Assembly (NCBI GenBank): GCA_009746045.1
Contig: RPFO01000072.1
Span: forward strand, 590,105 to 654,104
Length of the DNA: 64,000 nt
Direction of reading: 5' to 3'
DNA from: Mesostigma viride
Lineage: Eukaryota; Streptophyta; Mesostigmatophyceae; Mesostigmatales; Mesostigmataceae
Each line of letters opens with the position of its first letter. The first letter of the stretch is position 1. Positions 1 through 15,000 of this stretch are shown one piece after another. The notes beneath the pieces were generated by a model, which worked only from the letters and a program-made list of their open reading frames with translations, was not told the DNA's origin and ran no database searches. The translations under genes were made by a program, and so were the position numbers.

Positions 1-3000
1 TCACCAGACTTCTCCTCCAAGCACGGCGACCAGCACCCGCACCGCAGCAAGCATTCGCACAGCAACCATCAACATCAACATCAACATCGAGATCACCAGC
101 ACCAGCACCAGCACCAGCACCAGCACCAGCACCAGCACCAGCACCAGCACCAGCACCGTCGCTCGGCTCTGAGCTGGCTCTGGCGTCCGACCCCTTGCTG
201 CGCTGCCACATCAGCGGTGCTGATGAACTGTCCTCCGCAGAGGGGCAGCCAACAGGGCCACCGTGTGGTGTCGACTCCCTAGCGGCTCTGATCCGGACAG
301 CATCCTGGCTACTGGCGTCTGACCCCAGTGCAAGGTCGCCCTCATCATCGTCCTCCTGTGCGGCCGAGCAGTTGTGGAACTGCCTGCTCTTTGGTGCGTG
401 CGTTGCTGCACTTGGCCTGCTGTTTGATGAGCACGTGTGTTGTTTTCGGCTGCTGTTTGGTGCTGTGGTGACGCTATCCTTGGCCCCATTTCTAGCGTTC
501 GCATGGCCGTAGTCGCTCGCAGGTCCGTTGTCCGTCGCTTGCATGCACAGTCGGGTCACGGATGCGAGAGGCGGACCGCGAGGGCTGGTAGATAGAGGGC
601 GGTGCGCTGCGACTGGACACCATTTGTAACCCTTTGTGGCGCAGGGCTGGACGGGGCGTTTGGGCCATGGACACTCCCTCGTTGTCCTACCTCAGGGAGA
701 CACGCATCGCTGTGCATATCAAAGACTCAGCTTGACCCTATCCGTCACGCATCCCCCCCCATGTGTTGGCAGTGGGGCTTGTGATCCATCGCCCAGGAGG
801 AGGATGGCATCCCCAGCGGTGCTAGCACAACGGATTGATGAACCCTGTGCACATTATTCACAGTGCTTCAAGGGGATCCTGCCTTGCAGTTGCTTGCGGC
901 GGTTTCTGGCATGCCCTCACCGTGTTGGCCCCTCATTCCAATTTGCCTTTGTTCCCACTGGCATGGCGGCCCCTTCTCCCGAATCGGTCGCTCGCCTTCC
1001 TCTCTCCTGGTGGCCACCAAACGGTGATGACTGTCCCACCCTTTTCGGAGAGCAGTTGTCATGCCCCGCTGGCTGACGTCCCTGCCTGAGGGGAGCCAGG
1101 TGCGCCTGTTCGATGACCTCTTCCGCTGCCAGGGACCCCTGGCCTGCCTGCCAGCCCTCCAGCTGGCCATGCTGTCGTCCCAAGCAGAGGGGGACACGGA
1201 CATGCAGCTGTCGGCATCTGCCACGCGCGCCAAGCCGGCAGAGGGGAGGCTTGCCAGCAGACGCGAGCAGGACAGGTGGGTCGCCCAGGTGTTTGGCCCC
1301 TTGGATGGTGAGCCTGTCGGCCTTCATCTTAATATTTCCGATCTCAAATAGTTGTTGCTCAACCCCTGGGACTACGGTGCGTTGCGTGCTGCTCGTCTGC
1401 TGGAAGGTACCAGAGGCTCCGTGCATCATGACTTGGAGCAAACTGCCGTATGAGGCTCCATGCATCATGACTCGGAGCAAACTGCCATGTGCGTTGCCGC
1501 GATGCTGCCATGTGGTGGCGTGCGCGGCGGCTGACACACCCAGTTGGAACGGTGTTGTCATGAGCGCCAGGTAGCATGCGGTGGCTTACACACCCAGTTG
1601 GCACGGTGTCGTCATGACCGCTAGGTAGCATGCGGTGGCATACACACCCAGTTGGCACGGTGTCGTCATGAGCGCTAGGTAGCATGCGGTGGCTTAGTCA
1701 TCGGGTTGGGTGGGGGCGCGACATGCGCGTTTGGAATAGGAGTGGTTTCCTTTTTTCTAAAGTTCTTGATTTGGTTTCGTTTTTTCTTAAGTTCTTGATT
1801 TGGCTAGGCTGGGTCAACGGGGGGGGCATGTGGAGACCGTGATTGGCTGCTGGCCACACCCAAGGAGTTTCCTTCATGCGCAGGAAAAGGTCGCCACATT
1901 CATCTACGGGGGACGTTGCATGTGCCCTGTCCAAGTCCCGCACAACTTCATGCCTCCACCTTCTGCATTCCTTTGCCATGGGTCCCGTTTCCTTGCCGTG
2001 CGCGCAGTTTGGACACACGGATAGGCACGGCCCAGGGGCTATCCCAATCTCCGGAAGACGCCCTGCAGGCCACTCGTGCGACCGCTGCCTGCGCGCTGCA
2101 TCGCCTGTTCATGCGCGACCAGGGGCGGGGCATGGCGGCCGTGGTGTGGCAGATAGCAGCACACGCAGTGGCGGGCGCTGCAGCCAGTTGTCCCACTGCC
2201 TTGCTTGCTGCAGCCTCGGATGCTGCCGGGCCGCCGCAACCAGGTGGACTGGATGGCGCGGCTACCCCAGACACAGCTGCGAGCGCGCGCGTCACCGCTG
2301 GGGTTTTCCATACCTCCGCGCTCCCCTCTGCCAGCTCCTCGCTGGGGTGGCAGGCGCTAGTAGCGGACCTGGTCACCCAGCTCATCTCGTTGCCTGAGCG
2401 GTGTGCTGCATTGGATGGGCGACTCAGCAAATGGAGAATGGGGCCGGGGGCAGCGGGCGGCGACGTGTGCAGCTCAGCGCTCACTGATGGGCTCAAGGAG
2501 GCGTTGGATATTATCACACAGCCACGGTATAGTGACCACCTCGCTTGGCCGTGATGACCCTGTGATTCAGCAACCAGGCTTGGAAGTGCCCGACGTCACC
2601 TGCCGTGAGGTCGTGAAGGGGATGCGGAGGATGGCCGTGGGGTTGTTTCCTGCCTTGGAGGGATGATGGACAAGGGTGGTCAGTGCTCTTGATAATTATG
2701 ATGATGATCATTTTTATTGCTTGGGTTACATGATCTATTTGAGATTTGCGGAACTGTTTGATTGTGTGAATGCAATGTTTTACCTTGCATCTGGCACATC
2801 ATGACTCCCCTTGTGTCTGGAGGTCACTGCTAGTCCCATGCCTCTGCTGCCCATCATTGCGGGTGGCCGCCCTCATCACGTCCCAGGGGTCTGCTTCCCC
2901 ACGCTCCTGCGGATGCTTTCGTCACATCCAACCATCCATCGCTGCAACCATGCGGGGAATCGCCGATGCATGCCTGGGCATGGCAGCCACCCATGGCTCG

Positions 3001-6000
3001 GCCACACGTCACCTTTCAGGGGCTGCGCCAACGCGGTGCATGCCACCCAGGGCAGCCATTTCTTGTGCACAAGCACATCCAGCGCCTGTGGTTGTCCCAA
3101 GAATGCTTGCGTGCTGCCGGTGCCAGGAGGTACTTCGGTCAGTGTGGCGCTGGGCGGTCCAAGCACAGTGGGTCAGTGTGGCGCTGGGCGGTCCAAGCAC
3201 AGCGTGGCCTCGTTATCATCCATCGATTGTCACCACAAGCTGCAGTAGCCCAAGTCAGGCTCCACAGCCAAGGAAACCAGCTTGGCAACTTGGCGTCGCT
3301 ATCTGCTACTTATTCTGTTTCTTCCCTGATGCGGACCTCTATTCTGTCGTCGCACTTATTCTGTTCTGCCCTGTTGTCCTCGGGCCTTGCTTCCCTCATG
3401 GTCGTGTGAGACCGCAGGCCCTATTTCCAGGCTCTCGTCCAGGGTCTGGTCCTCGGCCTGGAGATCCTCTGGGGCCACCCCTGCCGGTTGGTGGATGCCC
3501 GGACCACCGCACGGCAGCCAGCAGATGGTGCCATGTCAGCGCACGTGGCAGGGCACTCAATGGGGGGAAGTGCTCAGGCGGGGTGCAACGAAGTTTTGGA
3601 TGTTGACCCTGGCGGTCACGCAGCGCTAGAAATTTGCTGGCTGGCTGTCGCCAGGGAGAGCGCCGCACACTTTGTGGGCGAGGCATTGCGCCGGCTGTGC
3701 CGCAGGGGGCAGGCAGGTGGGTTCCGGTGGGGGTGGCAGCTGTAGGGGAGTGAGATAGGTTGCTGGGGGCTGTATGCGGCGTGCTGGTTTTCTTTTGGAA
3801 TTCAAATCCATCTTCACGGCATTGTATGGACTTTGTGCGCACGTCATGCAGACAATGGGCACACCTCACCCTGGGCACTAGCCGCGACTCGGCGACACAC
3901 TAAAAGGCATTCACGACCAGGGGCAGCTTCTTGGTCTGTGCCGATGAGCGACAAGTTGGCCTCGCATGCCAACAGAAACTGCTGTAGCAATAGCTGGCAT
4001 GCGATGTGCGCGATGATGTGCCAGGAATGGCTTTATCATGCTAGCATGCCTTCTTGTCAAGATGTGCATACCCACATTCTGCCATTGCCTGCCCACTGGC
4101 ATTCCAGGGCAAGGGGGGGCCTTCGCCTCCATGCGTGCGAAGCCTCCGCCCGTGAGTGCGATAATGCGGCACCGCCGGTGTGATTTTCCAATAGATGCCT
4201 GCTGACATCTCTCCCTGTGTGCCATGCCGTTCTTGCCCCTCTCATTGTCCTTGGTGCCGCCGCACACATGAAAACATCAACAGACCTCGTGGCCACTGTC
4301 TTGGCGCAGCACGTCAGCGCCAAGGCCCCTTGCACCAATCTCGAGAGTCGACCTTTACCAGCGGCTCACAAAGTGGCAAGCGAGCGACGACGTGGGGCCG
4401 GCTACCCCACCGCACATGATCACTGGGGCGACGTGTTTGGTGTGTTTGCAGACGACAGCCACGCGCTGGAGCGGCTGGTGGTGGCGCTGCTTCACCGGAT
4501 GGCAGCACAAGGCCTGGAGGATGGGGAAGCGGGCAGCATCCTCTGCAGCTTCTTCTCCACCGCCTTCTGGCGATCCAAGTCGGTCCGGTGGGTGTCCACT
4601 CTGTCCGTTTTTAGCGTAGCGCGCCAGTACCCTCCAGTTTGGGCGACGATGGCTGGCGTTTGCCGTCGCAGAGATCGTGGTACTACTGTTAGAATTAAAA
4701 AGGGTGGGCGGGTAGTTGTGAGGGTTAGAAGGTAGTGTGTGCATGCGTGCGCCTCTGCAGGCAGGTGGGCAGAAAACTTGAAATGACTTGGTGTGGTGTG
4801 CAAAAGCAAGGGCCCTGCCACCTTGGGCGCTGTTTGCTCGCGTGACACATGCGCATGACCCAAGCGTGTCTCGTGTTTTCATCCACCATGGAGAATGCTA
4901 AGGCATCCATGTTTACGACATCTTGCCGGCAGTGACGCTCTAACGCATGTGGCATACAGTATCGTGCGTCTCCATTGGCGGTGTCAGGAACGGGCCCATG
5001 GTTGTCTGGCACTAAGGCCCTGTCATCATACCTCCACATTCCTTGTACCTCATTGGTCCTTGTATCCCCACTTGGGTGGTTATTTGCTGTCCAGGCCTCG
5101 TAAGGGCTGCTGCATGCACGTACAGTGTGTGACCTTGCTGACATATTCTCATCAAAACCAACTGTTCATGCTATATACCGTACCAACATGCGCAGATACC
5201 TGCTGTCCGAGAAGCTGCTGCTGCAGGCCGTGCTGCCCCCCCCTTGCCTCCGCTGGCTTCTGGACCTTACGGCCATTCACCCGCCTGCGCAGCCTGCGCC
5301 GAGGGTTGACCCAGACGGGACACGCCTCAACCGGGCACGCGCCGATGGGAAAGGACAGAACCGTACGGCAGAAGAAACCGCAGGAAATAAAGGCGGTGAT
5401 GCTGGGCTGGGAGCACCCACGGGGACGGGGCACTTGGCGGCGAGGCTATCTTGGTCGTGTGGTTGTGAGGCAGCGGCACCACCGGTGGATGCCGCCGTGC
5501 TGGCGACGCAACGAGAGGACATGCTGGCGTCCGTGGTGGCGCGCGCGGTGGAGCTGTGGGCCAGTGACCCGTTCGTGAAACGAGCGGCCGATCCGCACCA
5601 CGTTTGTGAGTCCGAATCATGCGCATCATTGGTGTATTGAAATGCAAGAGTCAGATTATTTGTTTGTGTAAGAAGCGGCCGAAATCTGCCCCATCTGTGA
5701 GTGCGAGACGTCGGCATCATCATCGCATATAAGTGCAGAAAGGTGGCCAGTTGTTGGTATGGTGCTTGGCCAGCAGGTTTTCGTGTAAAGGCTTGCATGG
5801 GCTGGGCAACATCCACCTAGACATCCTTCGCACCTTCGTGATCTAATGCAGTCTGGTGCCGCACTTTTTGTGATGAGCATCTCGGTGGTCTTGCCTCATC
5901 TGGTGCCGCACTTTTTGTGATAAGCATCTCGGTGGTCTTGCCTCATCTGGTGCCGCACTTTTTGTGATAAGCATCTCGGTGGTCTTGCCTCATCTGGTGC

Positions 6001-9000
6001 CGCACTTGTGATGAGCATCTCGGTGGTCTTGCCTTACTTCAGAGGACCTTGGCCGTTGCTGGGACAGCTCTTGAGATTGGCTTGATACTACTATATACCT
6101 AGATGGGCGCAGCAGGAGCTGATGTGCTGTAATGCGTGCTGCTCTCCTCATCATGCGCGCTGCTCTCCTCGCTCATTCCAACCACACTAGATCTCTCGGG
6201 TGTCCTGCTTGCACCTCGCCGCCCTGCTTGCTAATTTTAGGCCCCCCTTGGACCACCACTCAGCTGTTGATCCCTCTCTGGCCCGTCTCGTGTCCATCTG
6301 TTGCTGCGACCCGCTCGTTGCTGTGCTGCCAGATGTCAGCGCCGCGGTGGCCGCGTTGCTGGGCGCCATGACCCCTGACCAGATCGAGCGCGCTGGCCTG
6401 TTGCCGGGTGTGCTCGTGGGCGTGTCGGGTGCGTGGGCGCTTCTTCTTGGTGGCCATGCTTGTAGTATTATAACCCCATACCCTACGTAGGTGCGCTGCT
6501 GGGCAATTGGGCATGGTGGGTGAGAATTCGTGGTTCTGCTTACTGTTTCCACACTTCGCTGTGATGTCGGGGGAAAACTCATGCTGTTTGTTGTCATCGC
6601 CATACTGTGCCACCTGTCGTTCCCTTTACATATTGTTTTGTTCTCTGTTACTTATCATTTTTATTATTTTCCTGTGCATGAGCACAGGCAGCATCCTCCT
6701 GATGTGAGAAAGCCGCATGCTGAGACAGGCAGATCAAACAGGCACATCCACCGTCCCAGGGGAAGATTTCTGAGTGCTGTGTGCTGGCATTACGTTGCAA
6801 GGAGTGACGGCGTCATCCTGTGGCCTGCCAGTTGGAGAGCGGTGTGGAGGGGAGGGGTGGCCAGGTCATAGGTACTGGGTGTTGTAAGGTGAAGCAAGCG
6901 AGGCGTTTCGGCTGGTTCAGGGCCACGTTCCCCGCGCCCCAAACGCCCACAGTTGTTGTTCACTTGCAAGTCTTCTCGGTTGAGGAAGTGCTTGGTAGAT
7001 CACGAGGCCATGGACCACAAGGCTCAAGCGGGAACGATCCATGGCTTCACAAGGCCTTTCTTCTCAACGCGTTTCATTTTCACAAAGCCTTTGCTTCTTA
7101 GCGGCATCGATTTCGCTCTTATAGAAATGCTTCGTTTTGCTGGTTGCCCGCAGCTCGACTGGAGAGCCCGTTGCCATTGGTGCGACACATGGGCATGCGG
7201 GTGGCACGCCAGCTGTCCTGCGTGCTGTCGCCTGATGCACCGCTCCTTTTCGACGAGGATTCTGGTGCTGGCGCACACGTGTGGGAGGCCGCCTGGTGGC
7301 TGGGCCAGCAGCAACCCCCAGCGGTGGCCGCGGTGATGCCACCCGTGATGGCTGACCACGAGGGGCTCCATATGCCGGCTCTTGCGGCTGGGGGGTCGTC
7401 TTCAGCAGAACTCGAGAAGCAGCTGGGCAAGGGGTTGCCAGAGAAGGTGGCTCCCAAAGCGCGGGGGAGCGGTGCATCTTCGGTGCAGAGACCAGCATCA
7501 AAGATAGTGGGGGGGAAGCCCCCCGTTGCCAAGCGTGTGGTTGGCTTTGGCAAGGCCTCGCCTCTGATTCAGGAGATCCCGCCCAACGACAGCCGCAGTG
7601 ATGGGATGGAAGTCGGGGGCGGCATGGCCAGGTGGGTGGATCGTGCCACCACTCACTGGTCTGATGTGCTGGCTCTATGTGTGCAGCGTGGGAAGACTGT
7701 CCTTGAACATGAATCCTCTCCCTCCTCCAGGGGCCCTGGCACAGACGCTTTGTCTCAACAAATTTCCAGCACGTTCCCTTGGCCATAACTCTGCATGCAA
7801 GCACACAGAGTTACAACTTGTTGATGTGCGCTGCTGTCCTATAGGCGAATGAGGTTTCGGCAAACTGTGCAGGAAACGCAGTCGCCGGGGTACTAGAAGG
7901 TCTTGCTGTCCCCACTTCTGCCATTCGCGCCAATGATGTCACCGTAGCTGATTGTGCTCTTGCCCAACAAGGAATAAGTGATTGTGCTCTTGCCCAAGAG
8001 ATATCGCCGTGTGGGGGAGGGCAGCCGCGTTGCGTTGCCAGAATAAATACACTCTGCTGTGGCATCTTGTCCAAAGCCAGTTTTGACAGCTCGCATCACG
8101 CCATACTTTTTGAAGTCCTCTTACACGCCATACCAAATGGTCACTCTAGCACGTTGTTGCCTGCCCTTGTGGGGCACTGCCAGCAAGGAAATTGACAAGC
8201 ACAACTCATCGACACTAATATATGTTATACTGTATTGTGCAATACATAATACTGTGTTCACGATAAAAACTGTGCAGGGCCGAGGAGCCTGAGGTGGTGG
8301 AGGTGGTGGACAGCGACGACGAGGACGACGAGGAGTGGCCCGCGCCGTCGCAGTTGTTCGAGTGCATCATGGCACTGGGGCAGGAGGATCCACGGGAGGT
8401 GCGCGCGCAAGCATAAAAACACTTGCACATGCGCAGGTGCACGTGCCCTTGTGCGCGCATGACACACGCGCAGACACACACAGCACGCACACAAGCACCC
8501 GTACACAAGCCCATGTACATATGGCCACACCCCGATACACACACAAAACGGAATGACTTCCACGAGCTGAGTATCCGCGCTATCAGCGATTAGGACCATC
8601 ATGCGCTGCGTATCATCGGCAGGATGAGGGCGTGCGCGTACATCACGGGGGACAGCGCGCGCTTTGTCAACAGGTGTTGTGTGGGTGGGGCAACGATGCA
8701 GAACAGAAAGAACCGATGGAAGGCTACCAGCATCAGAGGGAAGGCAGCGGGCGTGGCGTAGGTGCAGATCCAGCTAGGATGGGTTCCCCTTCCTCCACGT
8801 GCCTGCGTGCGGCGGTGAAGAATACCCAGCGGCACATCATCTCCGGCTGGCCCCTCATCACCGCGCCCTGCACTCCCCCCCCTGCAGGTGGAGGCGGCCG
8901 TACGTGCGCTGGAGGGCTTGGTGCGCGCACGCCCTGATGAGCTGGCGGACCACGCGGGGGCAGTGAGTTCTTCCCCCACCTCTCTCCCTCTCGTCATGTG

Positions 9001-12000
9001 ATGCTGGTAGTGGTGCGGCAAGGCCTCGCTGCCCAGTCATGCAAGGTTGCGCGTTTTGCTTACTTGCTTGCTGGGGCAGTGTGTCATTTCGTCATGTAAT
9101 ATCTACTAATATGTAACGAAATCTAGTAATGTCTTGTTTCCTTCATATTGTTTGCATGGAGACAGGCTTGTGGGTATAACAGGTTTTTCAAGAACTTTTG
9201 GTCCATGATCAGCACTGCTAACTTGCCATGAGTAATGTGGGGGGTTGAAAACTCGGGATCGACACCGAGAGCTTGTTCATGATCCGCAGTGGTTTACCAA
9301 GGAAGGCAGCAGCATAACAGACCTGCTGCTATCCCAGGCTGTCACTCGATTGCTGATGAACAACATCTGGTGTGTGTGTGCGTGTGTGCGTGTTTGTGTG
9401 CATGCGTGTGTGTGTGTGTTTGTGTGCGTGCATGCATGTGTCATCGTCCCCCTCCCCCCTCCCCCCCAGCTCACCCACGCGCTACTCTACGCACGCTATG
9501 GCTGCGTGGGCGATGTGGACGAGAGCGACGGAATTAGCAAGGACACGAGCGGTATAAAGGGCACGATCCAGAAACACCAGGGCACACAGGGGGCCTCCCC
9601 TTCCCCCAAGTGGCAGGGTGCGGGCGCCAGCACATCCGCCGCCCGCTATCGCGCCATGCTGGCCTTGGCCTCGTGCGCACCCATCCAGACCGTCAGGTGC
9701 GTGGCTACTCCCATGGTGGCTACTCCCATGGTGGCTGGAGCATTTGTGTGATATGATTGAAATGTTCCCCCTCTGATCCCTTCACCCCACCCCATCGCTG
9801 ATCCCTTCACCCCACCCCATCGCTGATCCCTTCACCCCACCCCATCGCTGATCCCTTCACCCCACCCCATCGCTGATCCCTTCACCCCACCCCATCGCTG
9901 ATCCCTTCACCCCACCCCATCGCTGATCCCTTCACCCCACCCCATCGCTGATCCCTTCACCCCACCTCATCGCTGATCCCTTCACCCCACCCCATCGCTG
10001 ATCCCTTCACCCCACCCCATCGCTGATCCCTTCACCCCACCTCATCGCTGATCCCTTCACCCCACCCCATCGCTGATCCCTTCACCCCACCTCATCGCTG
10101 ATCCCTTCACCCCACCCCATCGCTGATCCCTTCACCCCACCCCATCGCTGATCCCTTCACCCCACCTCATCGCTGATCCCTTCACCCCACCCCATCGCTG
10201 ATCCCTTCACCCCACCCCATCGCTGATCCCTTCACCCCACCCCATCGCTGATCCCTTCACCCCATCGCTGATCCCTTCACCCCACCTCATCGCTGATCCC
10301 TTCACCCCACCCCATCGCTGATCCCTTCACCCCACCCCATCGCTGATCCCTTCACCCCACCCCATCGCTGATCCCTTCACCCCACCCCATCGCTGATCCC
10401 TTCACCCCATCGCTGATCCCTTCACCCCACCCCATCGCTGATCCCTTCACCCCACCCCATCGCTGATCCCTTCACCCCACCCCATCGCTGATCCCTTCAC
10501 CCCACCTCATCGCTGATCCCTTCACCCCACCCCATCGCTGATCCCTTCACCCCACCCCATCGCTGATCCCTTCACCCCACCCCATCGCTGATCCCTTCAC
10601 CCCACCCCATCGCTGATCCCTTCACCCCACCCCATCGCTGATCCCTTCACCCCACCCATCGCTGATCCCTTCACCCCACCCCATCGCTGATCCCTTCACC
10701 CCACCCCATCGCTGATCCCTTCACCCCACCCCATCGCTGATCCCTTCACCCCACCCCATCGCTGATCCCTTCACCCCACCCCATCGCTGATCCCTTCACC
10801 CCATCGCTGATCCCTTCACCCCACCCCATCGCTGATCCCTTCACCCCACCCCATCGCTGATCCCTTCACCCCACCCCATCGCTGATCCCTTCACCCCACC
10901 CCATCGCTGATCCCTTCACCCCACCCCATCGCTGATCCCTTCACCCCACCCCATCGCTGATCCCTTCACCCCACCCCATCGCTGATCCCTTCACCCCACC
11001 CCATCGCTGATCCCTTCACCCCATCGCTGATCCCTTCACCCCACCCCATCGCTGATCCCTTCACCCCACCCCATCGCTGATCCCTTCACCCCACCCCATC
11101 GCTGATCCCTTCACCCCACCTCATCGCTGATCCCTTCACCCCACCCCATCGCTGATCCCTTCACCCCACCCCATCGCTGATCCCTTCACCCCATCGCTGA
11201 TCCCTTCACCCCACCCCATCGCTGATCCCTTCACCCCACCCCATCGCTGATCCCTTCACCCCACCCCATCGCTGATCCCTTCACCCCACCCCATCGCTGA
11301 TCCCTTCACCTCACCCCATCGCTGATCCCTTCACCCCACCCCATCGCTGATCCCTTCACCCCACCCCATCGCTGATCCCTTCACCCCACCCCATCGCTGA
11401 TCCCTTCACCCCACCCCATCGCTGATCCCTTCACCTCACCCCATCGCTGATCCCTTCACCCCACCCCATCGCTGATCCCTTCACCCCACCCCATCGCTGA
11501 TCCCTTCACCCCACCCCATCGCTGATCCCTTCACCCCACCTCATCGCTGATCCCTTCACCCCACCCCATCGCTGATCCCTTCACCCCACCCCATCGCTGA
11601 TCCCTTCACCCCACCCCATCGCTGATCCCTTCACCCCACCCCATCGCTGATCCCTTCACCCCACCCCATCGCTGATCCCTTCACCCCACCCATCGCTGAT
11701 CCCTTCACCCCACCCCATCGCTGATCCCTTCACCCCACCCCATCGCTGATCCCTTCACCCCACCCCATCGCTGATCCCTTCACCCCACCTCATCGCTGAC
11801 CCCTTCACCCCACCCCATCGCTGATCCCTTCACCCCACCCCATCGCTGATCCCTTCCCCCCACCCCATCGCTGATCCCTTCACCCCACCCCATCGCTGAT
11901 CCCTTCACCCCACCCCATCGCTGATCCCTTCACCCCACCCCATCGCTGATCCCTTCACCCCACCCCATCGCTGATCCCTTCACCCCACCCCATCGCTGAT

Positions 12001-15000
12001 CCCTTCACCCCACCTCATCGCTGATCCCTTCACCCCACCTCATCGCTGATCCCTTCACCCCACCCCATCGCTGATCCCTTCACCCCACCCCATCGCTGAT
12101 CCCTTCACCCCACCTCATCGCTGATCCCTTCACCCCACCCCATCGCTGATCCCTTCACCCCACCCCATCGCTGATCCCTTCACCCCACCCCATCGCTGAT
12201 CCCTTCACCCCACCCCATCGCTGATCCCTTCACCCCACCCCATCGCTGATCCCTTCACCCCACCCCATCGCTGATCCCTTCACCTCACCCCATCGCTGAT
12301 CCCTTCACCCCACCCCATCGCTGATCCCTTCACCCCACCTCATCGCTGATCCCTTCACCCCACCCCATCGCTGATCCCTTCACCCCACCTCATCGCTGAT
12401 CCCTTCACCCCACCTCATCGCTGATCCCTTCACCCCACCCCATCGCTGATCCCTTCACCCCACCCCATCGCTGATCCCTTCACCCCACCCCATCGCTGAT
12501 CCCTTCACCCCACCCCATCGCTGATCCCTTCCCCCACCTCATCGCTGATCCCTTCACCCCACCCCATCGCTGATCCCTTCACCCCACCCCATCGCTGATC
12601 CCTTCACCCCACCCCATCGCTGATCCCTTCACCCCACCCCATCGCTGATCCCTTCACCCCACCCCATCGCTGATCCCTTCCCCCCACCCCATCGCTGATC
12701 CCTTCACCCCATCGCTGATCCCTTCACCCCACCTCATCGCTGATCCCTTCACCCCACCCCATCGCTGATCCCTTCACCCCACCCCATCGCTGATCCCTTC
12801 ACCCCACCTCATCGCTGATCCCTTCACCCCACCCCATCGCTGATCCCTTCACCCCACCCCATCGCTGATCCCTTCACCCCACCTCATCGCTGACCCCTTC
12901 ACCCCACCCCATCGCTGATCCCTTCACCCCACCTCATCGCTGATCCCTTCCCCCCACCTCATCGCTGATCCCTTCACCCCACCCCATCGCTGATCCCTTC
13001 ACCCCACCCCATCGCTGATCCCTTCACCCCACCCCATCGCTGATCCCTTCACCCCACCCCATCGCTGATCCCTTCACCCCACCCCATCGCTGATCCCTTC
13101 ACCCCACCCCATCGCTGATCCCTTCCCCCACCCCATCGCTGATCCCTTCACCCCACCCCATCGCTGATCCCTTCACCCCATCGCTGATCCCTTCACCCCA
13201 CCCCATCGCTGATCCCTTCACCCCACCCCATCGCTGATCCCTTCACCCCACCTCATCGCTGATCCCTTCACCCCACCCCATCGCTGATCCCTTCACCCCA
13301 CCTCATCGCTGATCCCTTCACCCCACCCCATCGCTGATCCCTTCACCCCACCTCATCGCTGATCCCTTCACCCCACCCCATCGCTGATCCCTTCACCCCA
13401 CCCCATCGCTGATCCCTTCACCCCACCCCATCGCTGATCCCTTCACCCCACCTCATCGCTGATCCCTTCACCCCACCCCATCGCTGATCCCTTCACCCCA
13501 CCTCATCGCTGATCCCTTCACCTCACCCCATCGCTGATCCCTTCACCCCATCGCTGATCCCTTCACCCCACCCCATCGCTGATCCCTTCACCCCACCTCA
13601 TCGGATAGCTTGACAGCGAGGCATGGCCACACGATGCAGCAGGTCTCGTCCTGTGTTTGTACGGCTACTGCTTATGTCCCACCCTGTCATGCCTGCTGAC
13701 ATCTGTGCTTAATTTGCGTGGATGTGATGTATCCGGCGTGCCTGCCCACCCCTGTTCCCCACCACCCACCCCATGTCGTTCACCACCCACCCCGCAGCAT
13801 GCTTGCGGCGGAGCTGTATTCCGCGCAAGCCAACACGGGCGACCGCTTGTTCATCCTGGATGTGCTGTCAGGTAACATGGGTCGTGCCGCGATGAGGAGA
13901 TGTCGGGGTCAGGTAACATGGGTCGTGCTGCGATGAGGAGATGTCGGGGTGCGGAATCGGTTGTTTTGCGATGTGGAGTATGAGTGCAGCTTTGAGATCT
14001 TGAAGCGCTTAGATCTCAGAAAGTGGCGACTCAGCTATTATTGACTCAGGTGCCCGTTCATCGGCAGAGCGTTGCCCCGTCAGCGTTCACATTAGTTGCA
14101 GGCACCGAGCAGGGTAGGGGCAGGGGGGGTGTCTGGTGACAGGGGAGCTAGCGCATGGCATAGGGGTGCCATGTGGACGTGTCCTTTGCACGGTCGGTCC
14201 AGTATCGACGCCTACTGCCTCTTACAGTATCGACGCCTACCGCCTCGTACAGTTAATCTTCCCGTCTGGAATCCCATAATCACGTGGTTGTGCGACGTGG
14301 CTGCTTCTCATGTCGACTGTTGGCGTTGGCGCTGCAGTCGCTCCCAAGGGGCACCCATTGCCTAGCAGCAGCATCCATGATCCATTGAAGGGTTGGGATA
14401 AATTGGAGCCTTCGTGGAAGCCGTACAAATTCTGGGCTTACAAGAACCATGACACCATAAATTACCGATTCTGGTCTTACGAAAACCGTGAGGCAGCGTC
14501 CTGTTAGACGCCGCTGCCTTGGCTGCACTGAATGCCTTTATGCACTGAATGCCTTGGCTTCCGTTGCTCCCTCGGCTGGGTCATTTGTTCGACGCGCGTG
14601 TGAACCTTGTGTGCCTCAGACGCTGCCCTAGAGCTGTCGGGCCGATCGGTGGGGGATGAGGGTGAGGCATCGCGGGCGGGTGCCAGTAGCGCTAGCGCCA
14701 CCGCAGATGCCAGCAAAAGTACCCCCACATCCTCTGAGGATGCCGCCGCAGACGCCCTGATGCTGCCACCGGATGTGGGGGCCCGCGCGAGCAGTAAAGG
14801 GGGCGAAATCTTCGATGGGGGGCGGACGCGGATTTGGGGCCACCGTCTGCTGGCGGCGCGCAAGCAGGCCCAGGGGCAGGGCGGAGGAGCGTTGACAGGA
14901 GGCGCGGGCGGCCAGATGGCGGCTCGGCGGAACATGTTTGGGCCGCTGGCGTCGCTGTTCATGCTGCCCATCATGCGGGGGTACGACCAGATCAGCCACG

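Noticed and set aside
9774-13604. Possible CRISPR array
   Set aside because: Units are contiguous 25-bp repeats without unique spacers, in a eukaryotic intron.
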